Source: an uncultured Xylophilus sp. (GTDB lineage: Bacteria; Pseudomonadota; Gammaproteobacteria; Burkholderiales; Burkholderiaceae_C). From it: DNA of 47,213 bases. The position numbers and the translations under genes were made by a program. The stretch spans positions 1 through 47,213 of the forward strand of contig CAJYQL010000085.1 in assembly GCA_913776965.1 (NCBI GenBank). The letters run 5' to 3'. Below, one piece after another: positions 8,351-16,448 of this stretch (position 1 is the stretch's first letter; each line of letters opens with the position of its first letter). Under the pieces are notes generated by a model, which did no database searches, was not told the DNA's origin, and saw only the letters and a program-made list of their open reading frames with translations.

Positions 8351-8497
8351 GGCAGCCTCGCGGGGTGGATCGGATGGACGGTGGGAAGGATTGGGCGTGA
8401 TGGTGGCTGCGCGGCCCGACACGTTTCCTCAGCCGAAACACCGTCCGGGTGTCGGTCCCTGCCGACAGGCGCGGCGCGCCGCCGGGCCGGCCCGTTT

Positions 8498-8533
8498 GCC
8501 GGAAAAGCGGCCGTCGCCGGTCGGGCGACGGCC
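8498..8533 (-). terminator. Intrinsic terminator after the Yip1-family gene
   Basis: Perfect 10-bp stem GGCCGTCGCC / GGCGACGGCC (8509-8533, 5-nt loop), followed on the minus strand by GCTTTTCC. It begins 33 bp past the stop codon at 8566. Confidence 0.7.
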
Positions 8534-8565
8534 TGCCATGGGGCCGCTGCCCGGCCGGTACCGCC

Positions 8566-9771
8566 TCAGCTGGCCGGCTGGCGGCGCAGGCTTTCGAGTG
8601 TCTTCAGGTCGAGCAGGCTGGAGGCGGCCTTGACCTCGTCCAGGTTCATCCGGCTGCCGGTCAGCTCGACCACCACGCCGTTGCGCAGCGTGGTGGTGTA
8701 CTGCGCCATGCTGCCGTCCTTGCGGTAGTTCTCGTGCAAGGTGCGGCCGCCCTCCTGCCAGGTGCGCTCGGCCGAAGCGCTGTTCTCGCGCTCGCCCTGC
8801 ACCACTGCACCCGCCTCGGCCATCAGCTTGCTCATGCTGCCCAGGTCGATCATCTCGACCCGCAGGCGCTGCTCGCCGTTGCTGTATTCGGCACGGGCGT
8901 TGCTGGTCGCCATGCCGGTCACCTTGCCGCCCTGCATCTCGACGGCGGTGCGGGTGAAGGCGCCGAGCGTCTCCGGCAGCGCGGCCTTGAGCGCCGGCGC
9001 CGGCACCGCCCCCGCGTCCGGGTCGCCGCCCAGGACCGGCCCGGTGCCGACCACCGGCGCTGCCGCCTGGCTCTGCTTCTCGCTGGCGGCTTCCAGCCGC
9101 TGGGCGGCGTCGGCCATCTTCTGCGAGGCGGCTTCCAGCCCGGCCGCATCCAGCCGCAGCTTGCCGCCCGGCGTCTGCAGCACCACGGCGGCGTCGCCCA
9201 GACCCCGCGCCAGGAAATGGCTGGTGGCCGCGGAGGCGAGCAGCCCCACCACCGCGCCGGCCAGCACGATCACCGCGGTGAACGGCACTACCTTGTGCTG
9301 CGAGGTGCGCATCACGGCCGGCAGGCCGGTGAAGACGAGGTAGACCGAATACAGCGCCGCCACCAGCGCCATCAGCGACAGCGCCGGTACCGCCAGGAAC
9401 ACCCCGCCGAGCAGCGCCGCGCTGCTGCCGTAGACCGCCAGCTTGAAGGCGCGCGGCCATTCCGGCCGGGCGCCGAAGGTCGGCGCGACCAGCTTGACGA
9501 CCACCGCCACCAGCACGATGCCGAGCACCGCGACCAGGTACATCGCGAGCGCCTGCAGCAGCCCCGCCGCGACCGGCAGACGGACCAGCGCGCCGCCGGC
9601 CCCCACGCCGACCAGGCTCAGCCCGACGAAGCTGCACAGCGCAGGGATGGCCGCCAGCGGCAGGAGGGAGGTCAGCACCACGCGGCCGGCGGTCGACGGG
9701 TCCTCGTCGATGCGGCGCCATTCGGCGCGGGGCTGCAGTAGCAGCTTCTGGAGTCGGGACAGGACACTCAT
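8566..9771 (-). CDS. Yip1-domain multi-pass membrane protein
   Basis: 401 residues. The N-terminal half (about 1-200) is a YIP1/YIPF-type module with five hydrophobic segments. It starts with the typical bacterial opening LLLQPRAEWRRIDEDPSTAGR, then LPLAAIPALCSFVG, and LVAPTFG in the middle. The C-terminal half (about 205-400) is soluble and mostly charged, with an Ala/Glu-rich segment and beta-like repeats (TGMATSNARAEYSNGEQRLRV), and faces the periplasm or cytoplasm. Function of bacterial members is unknown. A strong terminator follows. It stands alone, separated from plsC by 154 bp. Confidence 0.8.
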   Translation of the reverse strand: MSVLSRLQKLLLQPRAEWRRIDEDPSTAGRVVLTSLLPLAAIPALCSFVGLSLVGVGAGGALVRLPVAAGLLQALAMYLVAVLGIVLVAVVVKLVAPTFGARPEWPRAFKLAVYGSSAALLGGVFLAVPALSLMALVAALYSVYLVFTGLPAVMRTSQHKVVPFTAVIVLAGAVVGLLASAATSHFLARGLGDAAVVLQTPGGKLRLDAAGLEAASQKMADAAQRLEAASEKQSQAAAPVVGTGPVLGGDPDAGAVPAPALKAALPETLGAFTRTAVEMQGGKVTGMATSNARAEYSNGEQRLRVEMIDLGSMSKLMAEAGAVVQGERENSASAERTWQEGGRTLHENYRKDGSMAQYTTTLRNGVVVELTGSRMNLDEVKAASSLLDLKTLESLRRQPAS

Positions 9772-9925
9772 GGAAAACGGAGGCGTCGGAGACAGAGGCG
9801 GCGGAATCGCCGACAGGGCGCGGTGTGCGCCGGAGGACGGGGCAGCTTCGGGCCGCAGTTCGGTGGAACACCGATTGTCCGCCCCTGCGTGCCGCCGACC
9901 CTGTAGGACGCCTGCGGCTTTGCAA

Positions 9926-10675
9926 TCACTGCCTCAGGGCGTCGACCTCGGTGTGCAGGTCCTGCGCCCAGCGGCGCCGGTCGCGCCCGTTCGCCGCCGC
10001 CGGGGTGCCGAAGCGCACCACCACCCGCAGCGGGTCGGCGGTCAGGGTGCGCCACAGGGAGCCGAGCAGCGTGTCGTCGCCGACATATAGCGCCACCCGG
10101 CTCGGCCGGCCAGTGGCGGCATCCTCGAAGCGGATGCCGCAGGGCTGTGCCGGCGCGTCCGCCGCGATCGCCGCCTGCAGCAGGTTGGCGTGGAAGGGCA
10201 GCAGCATGCGGCCGTCGCCGGTCGTGCCCTCGGGAAAGATCGCGACCACCTCGCCGGACTGCAGGCCCTCGGCCATCCGGTGCACGGTGCGCAGCGCGTC
10301 GCGCCGGGAGGTCCGCTCGATGAACAGGGTGCCGGCCCCGGCCGCAACCGCGCCGACCAGCGGCCAGTGGCGGATGTCCGACTTGGCGACGAAGGACACG
10401 CTGCGGGCGCCCAGCACGGCCAGGATGTCGAGCCACGACGTGTGGTTGGCGACCAGCAGCAGCGGGCCGTCGGCCGGGCGCGCGCCCTCGACCCGCAGGT
10501 CGATGTTGAGCAGCGCCAGCATCTCGCGGCTCCAGCGCTCGATGCACGCCTGCCGCTCGGCGCGGTCGAGCCGGGGAAAGCGGCGCCGCAGGATCCAGAG
10601 CCCGCGCAGGCCGTGCGCCACCGCCCGCACGATGCGCCAGGCGGCGGACAGGCGCCGGCCGAGTCCGGTCGCCAT
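9926..10675 (-). CDS. plsC: 1-acyl-glycerol-3-phosphate acyltransferase (PlsC family)
   Basis: PlsC-type enzymes acylate lysophosphatidic acid at the membrane, giving phosphatidic acid. The 249-residue protein has the HX4D catalytic motif (NHTSWLD, His78 and Asp83), the second block (SFVAKSDIRHWPLVG) and the glycerol-phosphate-binding FPEGTT (146-151). A hydrophobic segment precedes the catalytic domain. It starts 4 bp after the pyrX stop, so it is the last gene of the algH-ruvX-pyrR-pyrB-pyrX operon. Some members acylate ornithine lipid or other lysolipids, and the sequence does not decide this. Confidence 0.88.
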   Translation of the reverse strand: MATGLGRRLSAAWRIVRAVAHGLRGLWILRRRFPRLDRAERQACIERWSREMLALLNIDLRVEGARPADGPLLLVANHTSWLDILAVLGARSVSFVAKSDIRHWPLVGAVAAGAGTLFIERTSRRDALRTVHRMAEGLQSGEVVAIFPEGTTGDGRMLLPFHANLLQAAIAADAPAQPCGIRFEDAATGRPSRVALYVGDDTLLGSLWRTLTADPLRVVVRFGTPAAANGRDRRRWAQDLHTEVDALRQ

Positions 10676-10679
10676 CGTG

Positions 10680-11987
10680 TCAGGCGGCGGAACGGTCGAA
10701 GGCGATCTGGCCGCCGACCAGGGTCCAGCGCACCTGCGCCGGCAGTTCGTAGCCGGAGAACGGCGTGTGCTTGCCCTGGCTGCGCAGCGCGCCGGCCTCG
10801 ACCGTCCAGCGGGCCGCCGGGTCGAACACGCAGACGTCGGCGACGCCGCCCGCCACCAGCCGGCCGGCGCTCGCCTGCAGCGTGCCGAGCGCGCCGCCCA
10901 GCACCGCCGCCGGCGCGCTGGTCAGCACCGCCAGCGCCCGCGACAGCGCCGCGGGCGTCCCCTGCTCGTCGGCCCACTTCACCGCGAGGCTCAGCAGCAG
11001 TTCCAGCCCGGTCGCGCCGGGCTCGGCCTCGGCGAAGGGCAGCACCTTGGCATCCTCGTCCACCGGCGTGTGGTCGGACACCAGCGCATCGACCGTACCG
11101 TCGGCCAGTGCGGCGCGGATCGCGTCGCGGTCGCGCTGCTGGCGCAGCGGCGGCACCAAGCGCGCGCGGCTGTCGAAGTAGCCGATGTCGGTGTCGGTCA
11201 GGTGCAGCGAATTGATGCTGACGTCGGCCGTCACCTTCAGGCCGTCGGCCTTGGCGCGGCGCACCAGCTCGATGCCGGCGGCGCTCGACAGCCGGCACAG
11301 GTGGACCCGGGCGCCGGTCGATTTCAGCAGTTCGAAAATCGTGTGCAGCGCGATCGTCTCGGCCGCCACCGGCACGCCCGACAGGCCGAGCCGCGTCGCG
11401 AGCGGGCCGCTGGCCGCCACGCCCTTGCCCAGGTGCAGTTCCTGCGGCCGCAGCCAGACGGTGTAGCCGTAGGTGGCGGCGTACTGCAGCGCGCGCTGCA
11501 GCACCTGGGTGCTGGCCAGCGCCACCTCGGCCTGGCTGAAGCCGACGCAGCCGGCCTCGGTCAGCTCGGCCATCTCGGTCAGCACCTCGCCGGCGAGGCT
11601 GCGGGTCACGGCGCCCAGCGGGAACAGGCGTGCCTGGTGCAGCTTCTCGGCGCGGAACTTCAGCATCTCGACCAGGCCGGGCTCGTCGAGCACCGGGTCG
11701 GTGTCCGGCGGGCAGACGACGCTGGTCACGCCACCCGCGACCGCCGCCGCCATCTCGGAGGCGAGCATGCCCTCGTGCTCGTGGCCGGGTTCGCGCAGCC
11801 GTACCGCGAGGTCGACCAGGCCGGGCGCGACGATACAGCCGGCGGCGTCGAGCGTGCGGTCGGGTGCGAAGTCCGCCGGCGCGCTGCCGACGCCGATGAT
11901 GCGGCCGGTGGCGATCGCCAGGTCGCCCACCGCGTCGTGGCCCGACGCCGGGTCGAGGATGCGGCCGTTCTGGATCAGGATTTTCAT
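10680..11987 (-). CDS. pyrX: PyrX, catalytically dead dihydroorotase homologue
   Basis: 435 residues of the type I dihydroorotase fold. The metal-binding HxH that should follow APGLVD is replaced: the protein reads LVDLAVRLREPG, with Ala61 and Arg63 where His is required. SDHTPV stands where active enzymes have a TDHAPH-type motif. It therefore cannot be the working PyrC. In pseudomonads the equivalent protein (PyrC', PyrX) forms a large dodecameric complex with PyrB and is needed for its assembly, and the pyrB neighbour here fits that role. An active pyrC must lie elsewhere. Unusually, 186 bp of repeats separate it from pyrB. Databases often call it PyrC. Confidence 0.9.
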   Translation of the reverse strand: MKILIQNGRILDPASGHDAVGDLAIATGRIIGVGSAPADFAPDRTLDAAGCIVAPGLVDLAVRLREPGHEHEGMLASEMAAAVAGGVTSVVCPPDTDPVLDEPGLVEMLKFRAEKLHQARLFPLGAVTRSLAGEVLTEMAELTEAGCVGFSQAEVALASTQVLQRALQYAATYGYTVWLRPQELHLGKGVAASGPLATRLGLSGVPVAAETIALHTIFELLKSTGARVHLCRLSSAAGIELVRRAKADGLKVTADVSINSLHLTDTDIGYFDSRARLVPPLRQQRDRDAIRAALADGTVDALVSDHTPVDEDAKVLPFAEAEPGATGLELLLSLAVKWADEQGTPAALSRALAVLTSAPAAVLGGALGTLQASAGRLVAGGVADVCVFDPAARWTVEAGALRSQGKHTPFSGYELPAQVRWTLVGGQIAFDRSAA

Positions 11988-11992
11988 AAGGT

Positions 11993-12056
11993 TTTCATGC
12001 CAAAAACGGGCTGCAGCGCAGGTGGATCATGCGCGAGCAGCTATAAATTCAATAGC
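11993..12056 (-). repeat. Dispersed repeat R, copy R2 (before pyrX)
   Basis: On the minus strand it begins gctattgaatttatagctgc, then a CGCGCA...TGCGC core and a CCCGTTTTT tail, parallel to R1 and R4. It ends within a few bases of the pyrX start codon, so it forms most of the pyrX leader. Confidence 0.75.
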
Positions 12057-12059
12057 ACC

Positions 12060-12173
12060 AGTTGGAGCAGCCCATGCTTTCCCGCGGGACACCGCGGATC
12101 CGGCTTTGCCGGGCCGCCGGTGTCGCCCCCTGCAAGGGGGAGGCGGAGCCGCGCAGCGGCGCAGCCTGGGGGT
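12060..12173 (-). repeat. GC-rich repeat S, copy SA (after pyrB)
   Basis: On the minus strand: CCCCAGGCTGCGCC near the pyrB stop, a CCCCCTTGCAGGGGG hairpin, GGCCCGGCAAAGCCGG and ATCCGCGG. The same blocks in the same order occur at 40981-41075 and 44450-44534. It abuts the pyrB stop codon. Confidence 0.75.
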
Positions 12174-13136
12174 TCATGCCTCATTTCCGGCAACGATGCT
12201 CATCACCGCCATGCGGACGGCGATGCCGAAGGTCACCTGCGGCAGGATCACGCTCTGCGCGCCGTCCACCACCGCCGAGTCGATCTCCACGCCGCGGTTG
12301 ATCGGCCCCGGGTGCATCACGATCGCGTCGGGCTTGGCGAGCCGCAGCTTCTCGGGCGTGAGGCCGAAGCTCTTGAAGTACTCCTGGCTCGACGGCAGCA
12401 GCGCGCCGCTCATCCGCTCGTTCTGCAGGCGCAGCATGATCACCACGTCGCAGTCGCGGATGCCTTCTTCCAGGGTGTGGAACACCTTCACGCCCATCTG
12501 CGCCATGTCGGACGGCACCAGCGTCTTCGGGCCGACCACCCGCACTTCGGCGCAGCCGAGCGTGGTGAGGCCGTGGATATCCGAGCGCGCGACCCGCGAA
12601 TGCAGCACGTCGCCGACGATCGCCACCGTCAGGCCGCTGAAGTCCTTCTTGTAGTGGCGGATGGTGAACATGTCGAGCAGCCCCTGCGTCGGGTGCGCGT
12701 GCCGGCCATCGCCGGCGTTCACCACGTGCACGTGCGGCGCGACGTGCTGCGCGATCAGGTAGGGCGCGCCCGACTCGCTGTGCCGCACCACGAAGATGTC
12801 GGCCGCCATCGCGCTCAGGTTGGCGATGGTGTCGAGCAGCGACTCGCCCTTGGTCGCCGAGCTGCGGGCGATGTCCAGGTTGATCACGTCGGCCGACAGC
12901 CGCTTGGCCGCGATCTCGAAGGTGGTGCGGGTGCGCGTCGAGTTCTCGAAAAACAGGTTGAAGACGCTCTTGCCGCGCAGCAGCGGCACCTTCTTCACCT
13001 CGCGGTCGCTCACGCTCACGAAGCTGGCGGCGGTGTCGAGGATGTGGGTGACGATGTCCTTCGGCAGCCCTTCGATGGACAGCAGGTGGACCAGTTCGCC
13101 GTTCTTGTTGAGCTGGGGATTGCGTTTGTAGAGCAT
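12174..13136 (-). CDS. pyrB: Aspartate carbamoyltransferase catalytic chain
   Basis: PyrB joins carbamoyl phosphate and aspartate, the committed step of pyrimidine synthesis. The 320-residue protein has the carbamoyl-phosphate signature STRTR at residues 66-70 ([13 protein letters not shown]), the HPTQGLLD block, and the aspartate-loop region MLRLQNERM. It starts 40 bp after pyrR and is followed by pyrX. This is the class A layout in which ATCase is built from PyrB and a dead dihydroorotase, without PyrI. PyrR just upstream may control it, but no attenuator hairpin with a T-run is visible in the 40-bp gap. Confidence 0.96.
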   Translation of the reverse strand: MLYKRNPQLNKNGELVHLLSIEGLPKDIVTHILDTAASFVSVSDREVKKVPLLRGKSVFNLFFENSTRTRTTFEIAAKRLSADVINLDIARSSATKGESLLDTIANLSAMAADIFVVRHSESGAPYLIAQHVAPHVHVVNAGDGRHAHPTQGLLDMFTIRHYKKDFSGLTVAIVGDVLHSRVARSDIHGLTTLGCAEVRVVGPKTLVPSDMAQMGVKVFHTLEEGIRDCDVVIMLRLQNERMSGALLPSSQEYFKSFGLTPEKLRLAKPDAIVMHPGPINRGVEIDSAVVDGAQSVILPQVTFGIAVRMAVMSIVAGNEA

Positions 13137-13176
13137 GGCGGTGGAGGCGGCGCGAGCGGGAAGGCGGCCCGCGGGT

Positions 13177-13710
13177 TCAGGCGTTTTCGACGTCGAAGCG
13201 CAGCCGGCCGCCGGCGTCCTGCGCCAGGGCCAGCTGCTGGTGGGCGGGCAGCGCCACGCGTGCGGCGGCGAAGTCGGCCTGCACCGGCAGCTCGCGGCCG
13301 CCGCGGTCGACCAGCACCGCGAGCTTCACGCTCGCCGGCCGGCCGTAGTCGAACAGCTCGTTGAGCACCGCGCGGATGGTGCGGCCGGTGTAAAGCACGT
13401 CGTCGAGCAGGATGATTTCGGCACCGTTCACCTCGAACGGCAGCGCGGTGCTGTGCGCGCTGGCGGCCAGGCCGCGCTGCGCGAAATCGTCGCGGTGCAT
13501 CGCCGACGAGATGGTGCCCGGCGCATCGGCCAGCCCCAGGTCGGCCTGCAGCCGCGCGGCCAGCCACACGCCGCCGGAGGCGATGCCGACCAGGCGGGTG
13601 CGCGGGCTCACGAGCCGGCGCAGACCGCCGAGCAGCTCCTGGTAGAGCGCTTCGGCGTCGAGCACCAGGTGCTGGGCGGCCGCGGCGGCAGAAGAATCGG
13701 GAATCGTCAT
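13177..13710 (-). CDS. pyrR: PyrR bifunctional regulator / uracil phosphoribosyltransferase
   Basis: 177 residues with the type I PRTase fold. The PRPP-binding signature [13 protein letters not shown] is at residues 99-111, and [11 protein letters not shown] forms the N-terminal loop. In Bacillus PyrR binds pyr mRNA and also makes UMP from uracil. In many Gram-negative bacteria it is retained in the pyr operon with the regulatory mechanism less clear. The ATG at 13708-13710 overlaps the ruvX stop as ATGA, which fixes the start. pyrB follows after 40 bp. Confidence 0.92.
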   Translation of the reverse strand: MTIPDSSAAAAAQHLVLDAEALYQELLGGLRRLVSPRTRLVGIASGGVWLAARLQADLGLADAPGTISSAMHRDDFAQRGLAASAHSTALPFEVNGAEIILLDDVLYTGRTIRAVLNELFDYGRPASVKLAVLVDRGGRELPVQADFAAARVALPAHQQLALAQDAGGRLRFDVENA

Positions 13711-14138
13711 GGCAGGCTCCGCAGGAACTGTTCGAGGATGATGCAGGCCGACGCGGCGTCGGCGTCGCGGGCGCCGTCGGCCAGCGCCTCGGTGGTGCTG
13801 TAGCGCTCGTCCACCTCGTAGACCGGCAGGCCGAAGCGGCCGTGCAGCTGGCGCGCGAACTTGCGGGCGCGCCGGGTGTTGTCGTGCTCGGCACCGTCGG
13901 GATGGAACGGCACGCCGACCACCAGCGCGTCGGGCTGCCATTCGGCGATGCGCTGGCCGATCGGGCCGAAGCGCGCGTCGCCTTCGGCCGCGACCGTGCC
14001 CTGCGGCGTGGCGGTCTTCAGCATCCGGTTGCCCGATGCGACGCCGGTGCGCTTCTGCCCGTAGTCGAAGGCCAGGAAGGACTGGAAGCGGGCGGGAACG
14101 TCGGGACCGGCGTCGGGCATGGCGGTGGGGCCGCTCAT
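13707..14138 (-). CDS. ruvX: Putative Holliday junction resolvase RuvX / YqgF
   Basis: 143 residues of the RNase H-like YqgF fold. Visible are the first acidic site in FLAFDYGQKRTGVA (Asp25), the block ALVVGVPFHPDG, and VYEVDERYSTTEA with its acidic residues. E. coli YqgF is essential and has been linked both to Holliday-junction resolution and to 16S rRNA 5'-end processing, so the name is provisional. The ATG at 14136-14138 overlaps the algH stop (ATGA), and the gene overlaps pyrR by 4 bp at the other end. A second in-frame ATG at 14120 would drop six residues. Confidence 0.9.
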   Translation of the reverse strand: MSGPTAMPDAGPDVPARFQSFLAFDYGQKRTGVASGNRMLKTATPQGTVAAEGDARFGPIGQRIAEWQPDALVVGVPFHPDGAEHDNTRRARKFARQLHGRFGLPVYEVDERYSTTEALADGARDADAASACIILEQFLRSLP

Positions 14139-14740
14139 GCGTGGCCGGCGTCGGGCGAGAGCATCCAGCTCTCCAGGCCGAGCAGCTTGAGCGCCTGGTC
14201 GTAGCGCTGCGCCACCGGCGTGTCGAAGATGACCGACAGGTCTGCACCCACGGTGAGCCAGCTGTTCTCGGCCAGTTCGCTCTCCAGCTGGCCCTCGCCC
14301 CAGGAGGAATAGCCGAGCGTCACCAGCACCCGCTTCGGACCGGCACCGGAGGACATCGCCTCCAGCACGTCCTTCGACGTGGTCATCTCCAGGCCGCCGG
14401 GGATCGTCATGGTGGAGGCGTAGACCGAGGTGTCGGACGCCTCGGCGCCCTCGGCCACCATCGCCTCGTGCAGCACGAAGCCGCGTTCGGTCTGCACCGG
14501 GCCGCCCTGGAACACCGGTGCCTCCGACAGGTCGCTGCGGCCGAAGGCGAGGTCCACCTTGTCGAACAGCTTCTTCAGGTTGATGTCGCTCGGCTTGTTG
14601 ATGATCAGGCCGAGCGCGCCGCGCGGGCTGTGCTCGCAGAGGTAGACCACGCTGCGGGCGAACGGGGCCTCCTCCAGGCCGGGCATCGCGATGAGGAAGT
14701 GATGCGTCAGGTCCATGGACGGTGCGGTTTCGGCGGTCAT
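14135..14740 (-). CDS. algH: YqgE/AlgH family protein (UPF0301)
   Basis: 201 residues. Family blocks are HHFLIAMPGLEEAPFARSVV, GALGLIINKP, VFQGGPVQTERGFVLH, and LVTLGYSSWGEGQLE. The molecular role is unknown; in Pseudomonas aeruginosa the homologue was reported as a regulator of alginate and other virulence traits. It nearly always lies directly before yqgF/ruvX, as here with a 4-bp overlap. It opens the minus-strand operon down to plsC and is divergent from phrB, with about 100 bp between them. Confidence 0.93.
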   Translation of the reverse strand: MTAETAPSMDLTHHFLIAMPGLEEAPFARSVVYLCEHSPRGALGLIINKPSDINLKKLFDKVDLAFGRSDLSEAPVFQGGPVQTERGFVLHEAMVAEGAEASDTSVYASTMTIPGGLEMTTSKDVLEAMSSGAGPKRVLVTLGYSSWGEGQLESELAENSWLTVGADLSVIFDTPVAQRYDQALKLLGLESWMLSPDAGHA

Positions 14741-14842
14741 GCCCCGATTTTAAGGAATCGCTTTCCCACGCGAGGCGTGGTCCCACAGGCGTCGCGGGGC
14801 CGTCGCCCTATGCTCGGATTTCCATAGCAGGAACGTTTTCCG

Positions 14843-16333
14843 ATGCCCACCACCAAGAAGTTCGACGCCGGCCTGATGTGGTTCCGCCGCGACCTGCGCG
14901 CCGAGGACAACGCCGCGCTCTACCACGCGCTGCGCCACTGCCGCCGGGTGTACTGCGCCTTCGTCTTCGACACCGCGATCCTCGACGATCTGCCGCGGGC
15001 CGACCGGCGGGTGGAGTTCATCCATGCCTCGGTGGTCGAGCTCGACGCCGATCTGCGCCGCATGGCCGGCGAGCGCCACGGCGGCCTGGTGGTGCTGCAC
15101 GACACGGCCCAGACCGCCCTGCCCCGCCTCGCCCGCGATCTGGCGGTGCAGGCGGTTTTCGCCAACAACGACGACGAACCCTATGCGCTGGAGCGTGACG
15201 CGAAGGTGCTCGGCGCCCTGGCCAACGCCGGCATCGTGCTGCAGCTCTACAAGGACCACACGATCTTCGAGCGCGACGAGGTGATGACCCAGGCGGGCAC
15301 CGCCTTCGGCGTGTTCACCCCCTACAAGAACGCCTGGCTGAAGAAGATCCGCGCCGAGGGCGGCGACTATTTCCTGCGGCCCTACCCGGTGCGCCACCAC
15401 ACCGATGCCTTCGCCGACCGGCCCGAGGGCCACCGCGACGCGGTGCCGAGCCTGAAGTCGCTGGGCTTCGAGAAGACCAACCTGTCGGAGCTGCACCTGC
15501 CGACCGGCGCCAGCGGCGCCCAGGAACTGCTGCAGGATTTCCTCGACCGGATCGACGACTACCACGCGACCCGCGACTTCCCCGCGGTGAAGGGCCCGAG
15601 CTACCTCGGCACCCACCTGCGCTTCGGCACGCTGTCGGTCCGGGCCGCCGCGGCGCTCGCCTGGCAGGCGATGCTGCACGGCAGCCGCGGTGCCGAGACC
15701 TGGCTCGGCGAACTGGTCTGGCGCGATTTCTTCTTCCAGACGCTGCACCACCAGCCGCATGTCGTCGGCCACGCCTGCCGGCCCGAATACGACGCGATCC
15801 AGTGGGAGCGCGGCAAGCACGCCGACACGCTGTTCAAGGCCTGGTGCGAGGGCCGCACCGGCTATCCGCTGGTCGATGCGGCGATGGCGCAGATCAACCA
15901 GACCGGCTACATGCACAACCGGCTGCGCATGGTGACCGCGAGCTTCCTGGTGAAGGACCTGGGCATCGACTGGCGGCGCGGCGAGGCCTACTTCGCGCTG
16001 CACCTGAACGACTACGAGCTGTCGTCCAACAACGGCAACTGGCAATGGGCGGCCTCCACCGGCTGCGACGCGCAGCCGTGGTTCCGCATCTTCAATCCGG
16101 TGACGCAGAGCCGCCGCTTCGATCTGCAGGGCAAGTTCATCCGCCGCTACCTGCCGCAGCTGGCGAAGCTGTCGGACGACGCGATCCATGCACCCTGGAC
16201 GGCCACGCCGGTCGAGCTGGAGGCGGCCGGGCTGGTCATCGGCGAGCACTACCCGCCGCCGGTGGTGGACCATGCCGCCGCGCGCGACAAGACGCTCGCG
16301 CGCTACGGGGCGGTGAAGAAGCCGCGCGGCTAG
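14843..16333 (+). CDS. phrB: Deoxyribodipyrimidine photolyase (class I CPD)
   Basis: PhrB repairs cyclobutane pyrimidine dimers using blue light and FAD. The 496-residue protein has an N-terminal photolyase alpha/beta domain (LMWFRRDLRAEDN, antenna site) and a C-terminal FAD domain from about residue 280. This contains WLGELVWRDFFFQ, GRTGYPLVDAAM, QTGYMHNRLRMVTASFLVKD and ELSSNNGNWQWAASTGCDAQPWFRIFNP (tryptophans of the electron-transfer chain). The start at 14843 has AGGAA 13 nt upstream. It is divergent from algH and convergent with chpA, with repeat copy R3 between the two stop codons. Confidence 0.95.
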   Translation: MPTTKKFDAGLMWFRRDLRAEDNAALYHALRHCRRVYCAFVFDTAILDDLPRADRRVEFIHASVVELDADLRRMAGERHGGLVVLHDTAQTALPRLARDLAVQAVFANNDDEPYALERDAKVLGALANAGIVLQLYKDHTIFERDEVMTQAGTAFGVFTPYKNAWLKKIRAEGGDYFLRPYPVRHHTDAFADRPEGHRDAVPSLKSLGFEKTNLSELHLPTGASGAQELLQDFLDRIDDYHATRDFPAVKGPSYLGTHLRFGTLSVRAAAALAWQAMLHGSRGAETWLGELVWRDFFFQTLHHQPHVVGHACRPEYDAIQWERGKHADTLFKAWCEGRTGYPLVDAAMAQINQTGYMHNRLRMVTASFLVKDLGIDWRRGEAYFALHLNDYELSSNNGNWQWAASTGCDAQPWFRIFNPVTQSRRFDLQGKFIRRYLPQLAKLSDDAIHAPWTATPVELEAAGLVIGEHYPPPVVDHAAARDKTLARYGAVKKPRG

Positions 16334-16394
16334 CGTCCGGCGCAGGAATCGGCTGCACTGGACGCAGCAGGTTCCGCCACACGGCCCGGCATCA

Positions 16395-16448
16395 GCTACA
16401 CAATCGATAGCACCTTGCGCACGCTCCGCCTGCGCAAGAGCCCGATTT
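16395..16448 (+). repeat. Dispersed repeat R, copy R3 (phrB/chpA junction)
   Basis: Begins gctacacaatcgatagcacc and has the hairpin CTTGCGCA-cgctccgcc-TGCGCAAG, an 8-bp perfect stem. It touches the chpA stop codon (16447-16449). With its position between convergent genes it could act as a weak two-way terminator, although no long T-run follows. Confidence 0.75.

Noticed and set aside
9825-13364. Plus-strand ORF of 1179 codons
   Set aside because: Antisense to plsC, pyrX and pyrB, whose frames have family motifs; the protein is Arg/Gln/His-rich with no domain. The same applies to 29862-33656 and 16525-19212.
14790-14842. Seventh copy of repeat R (gctatggaaatcc on the minus strand)
   Set aside because: Only the first 13 bases match; the TGCGCA inverted repeat and tail are missing.
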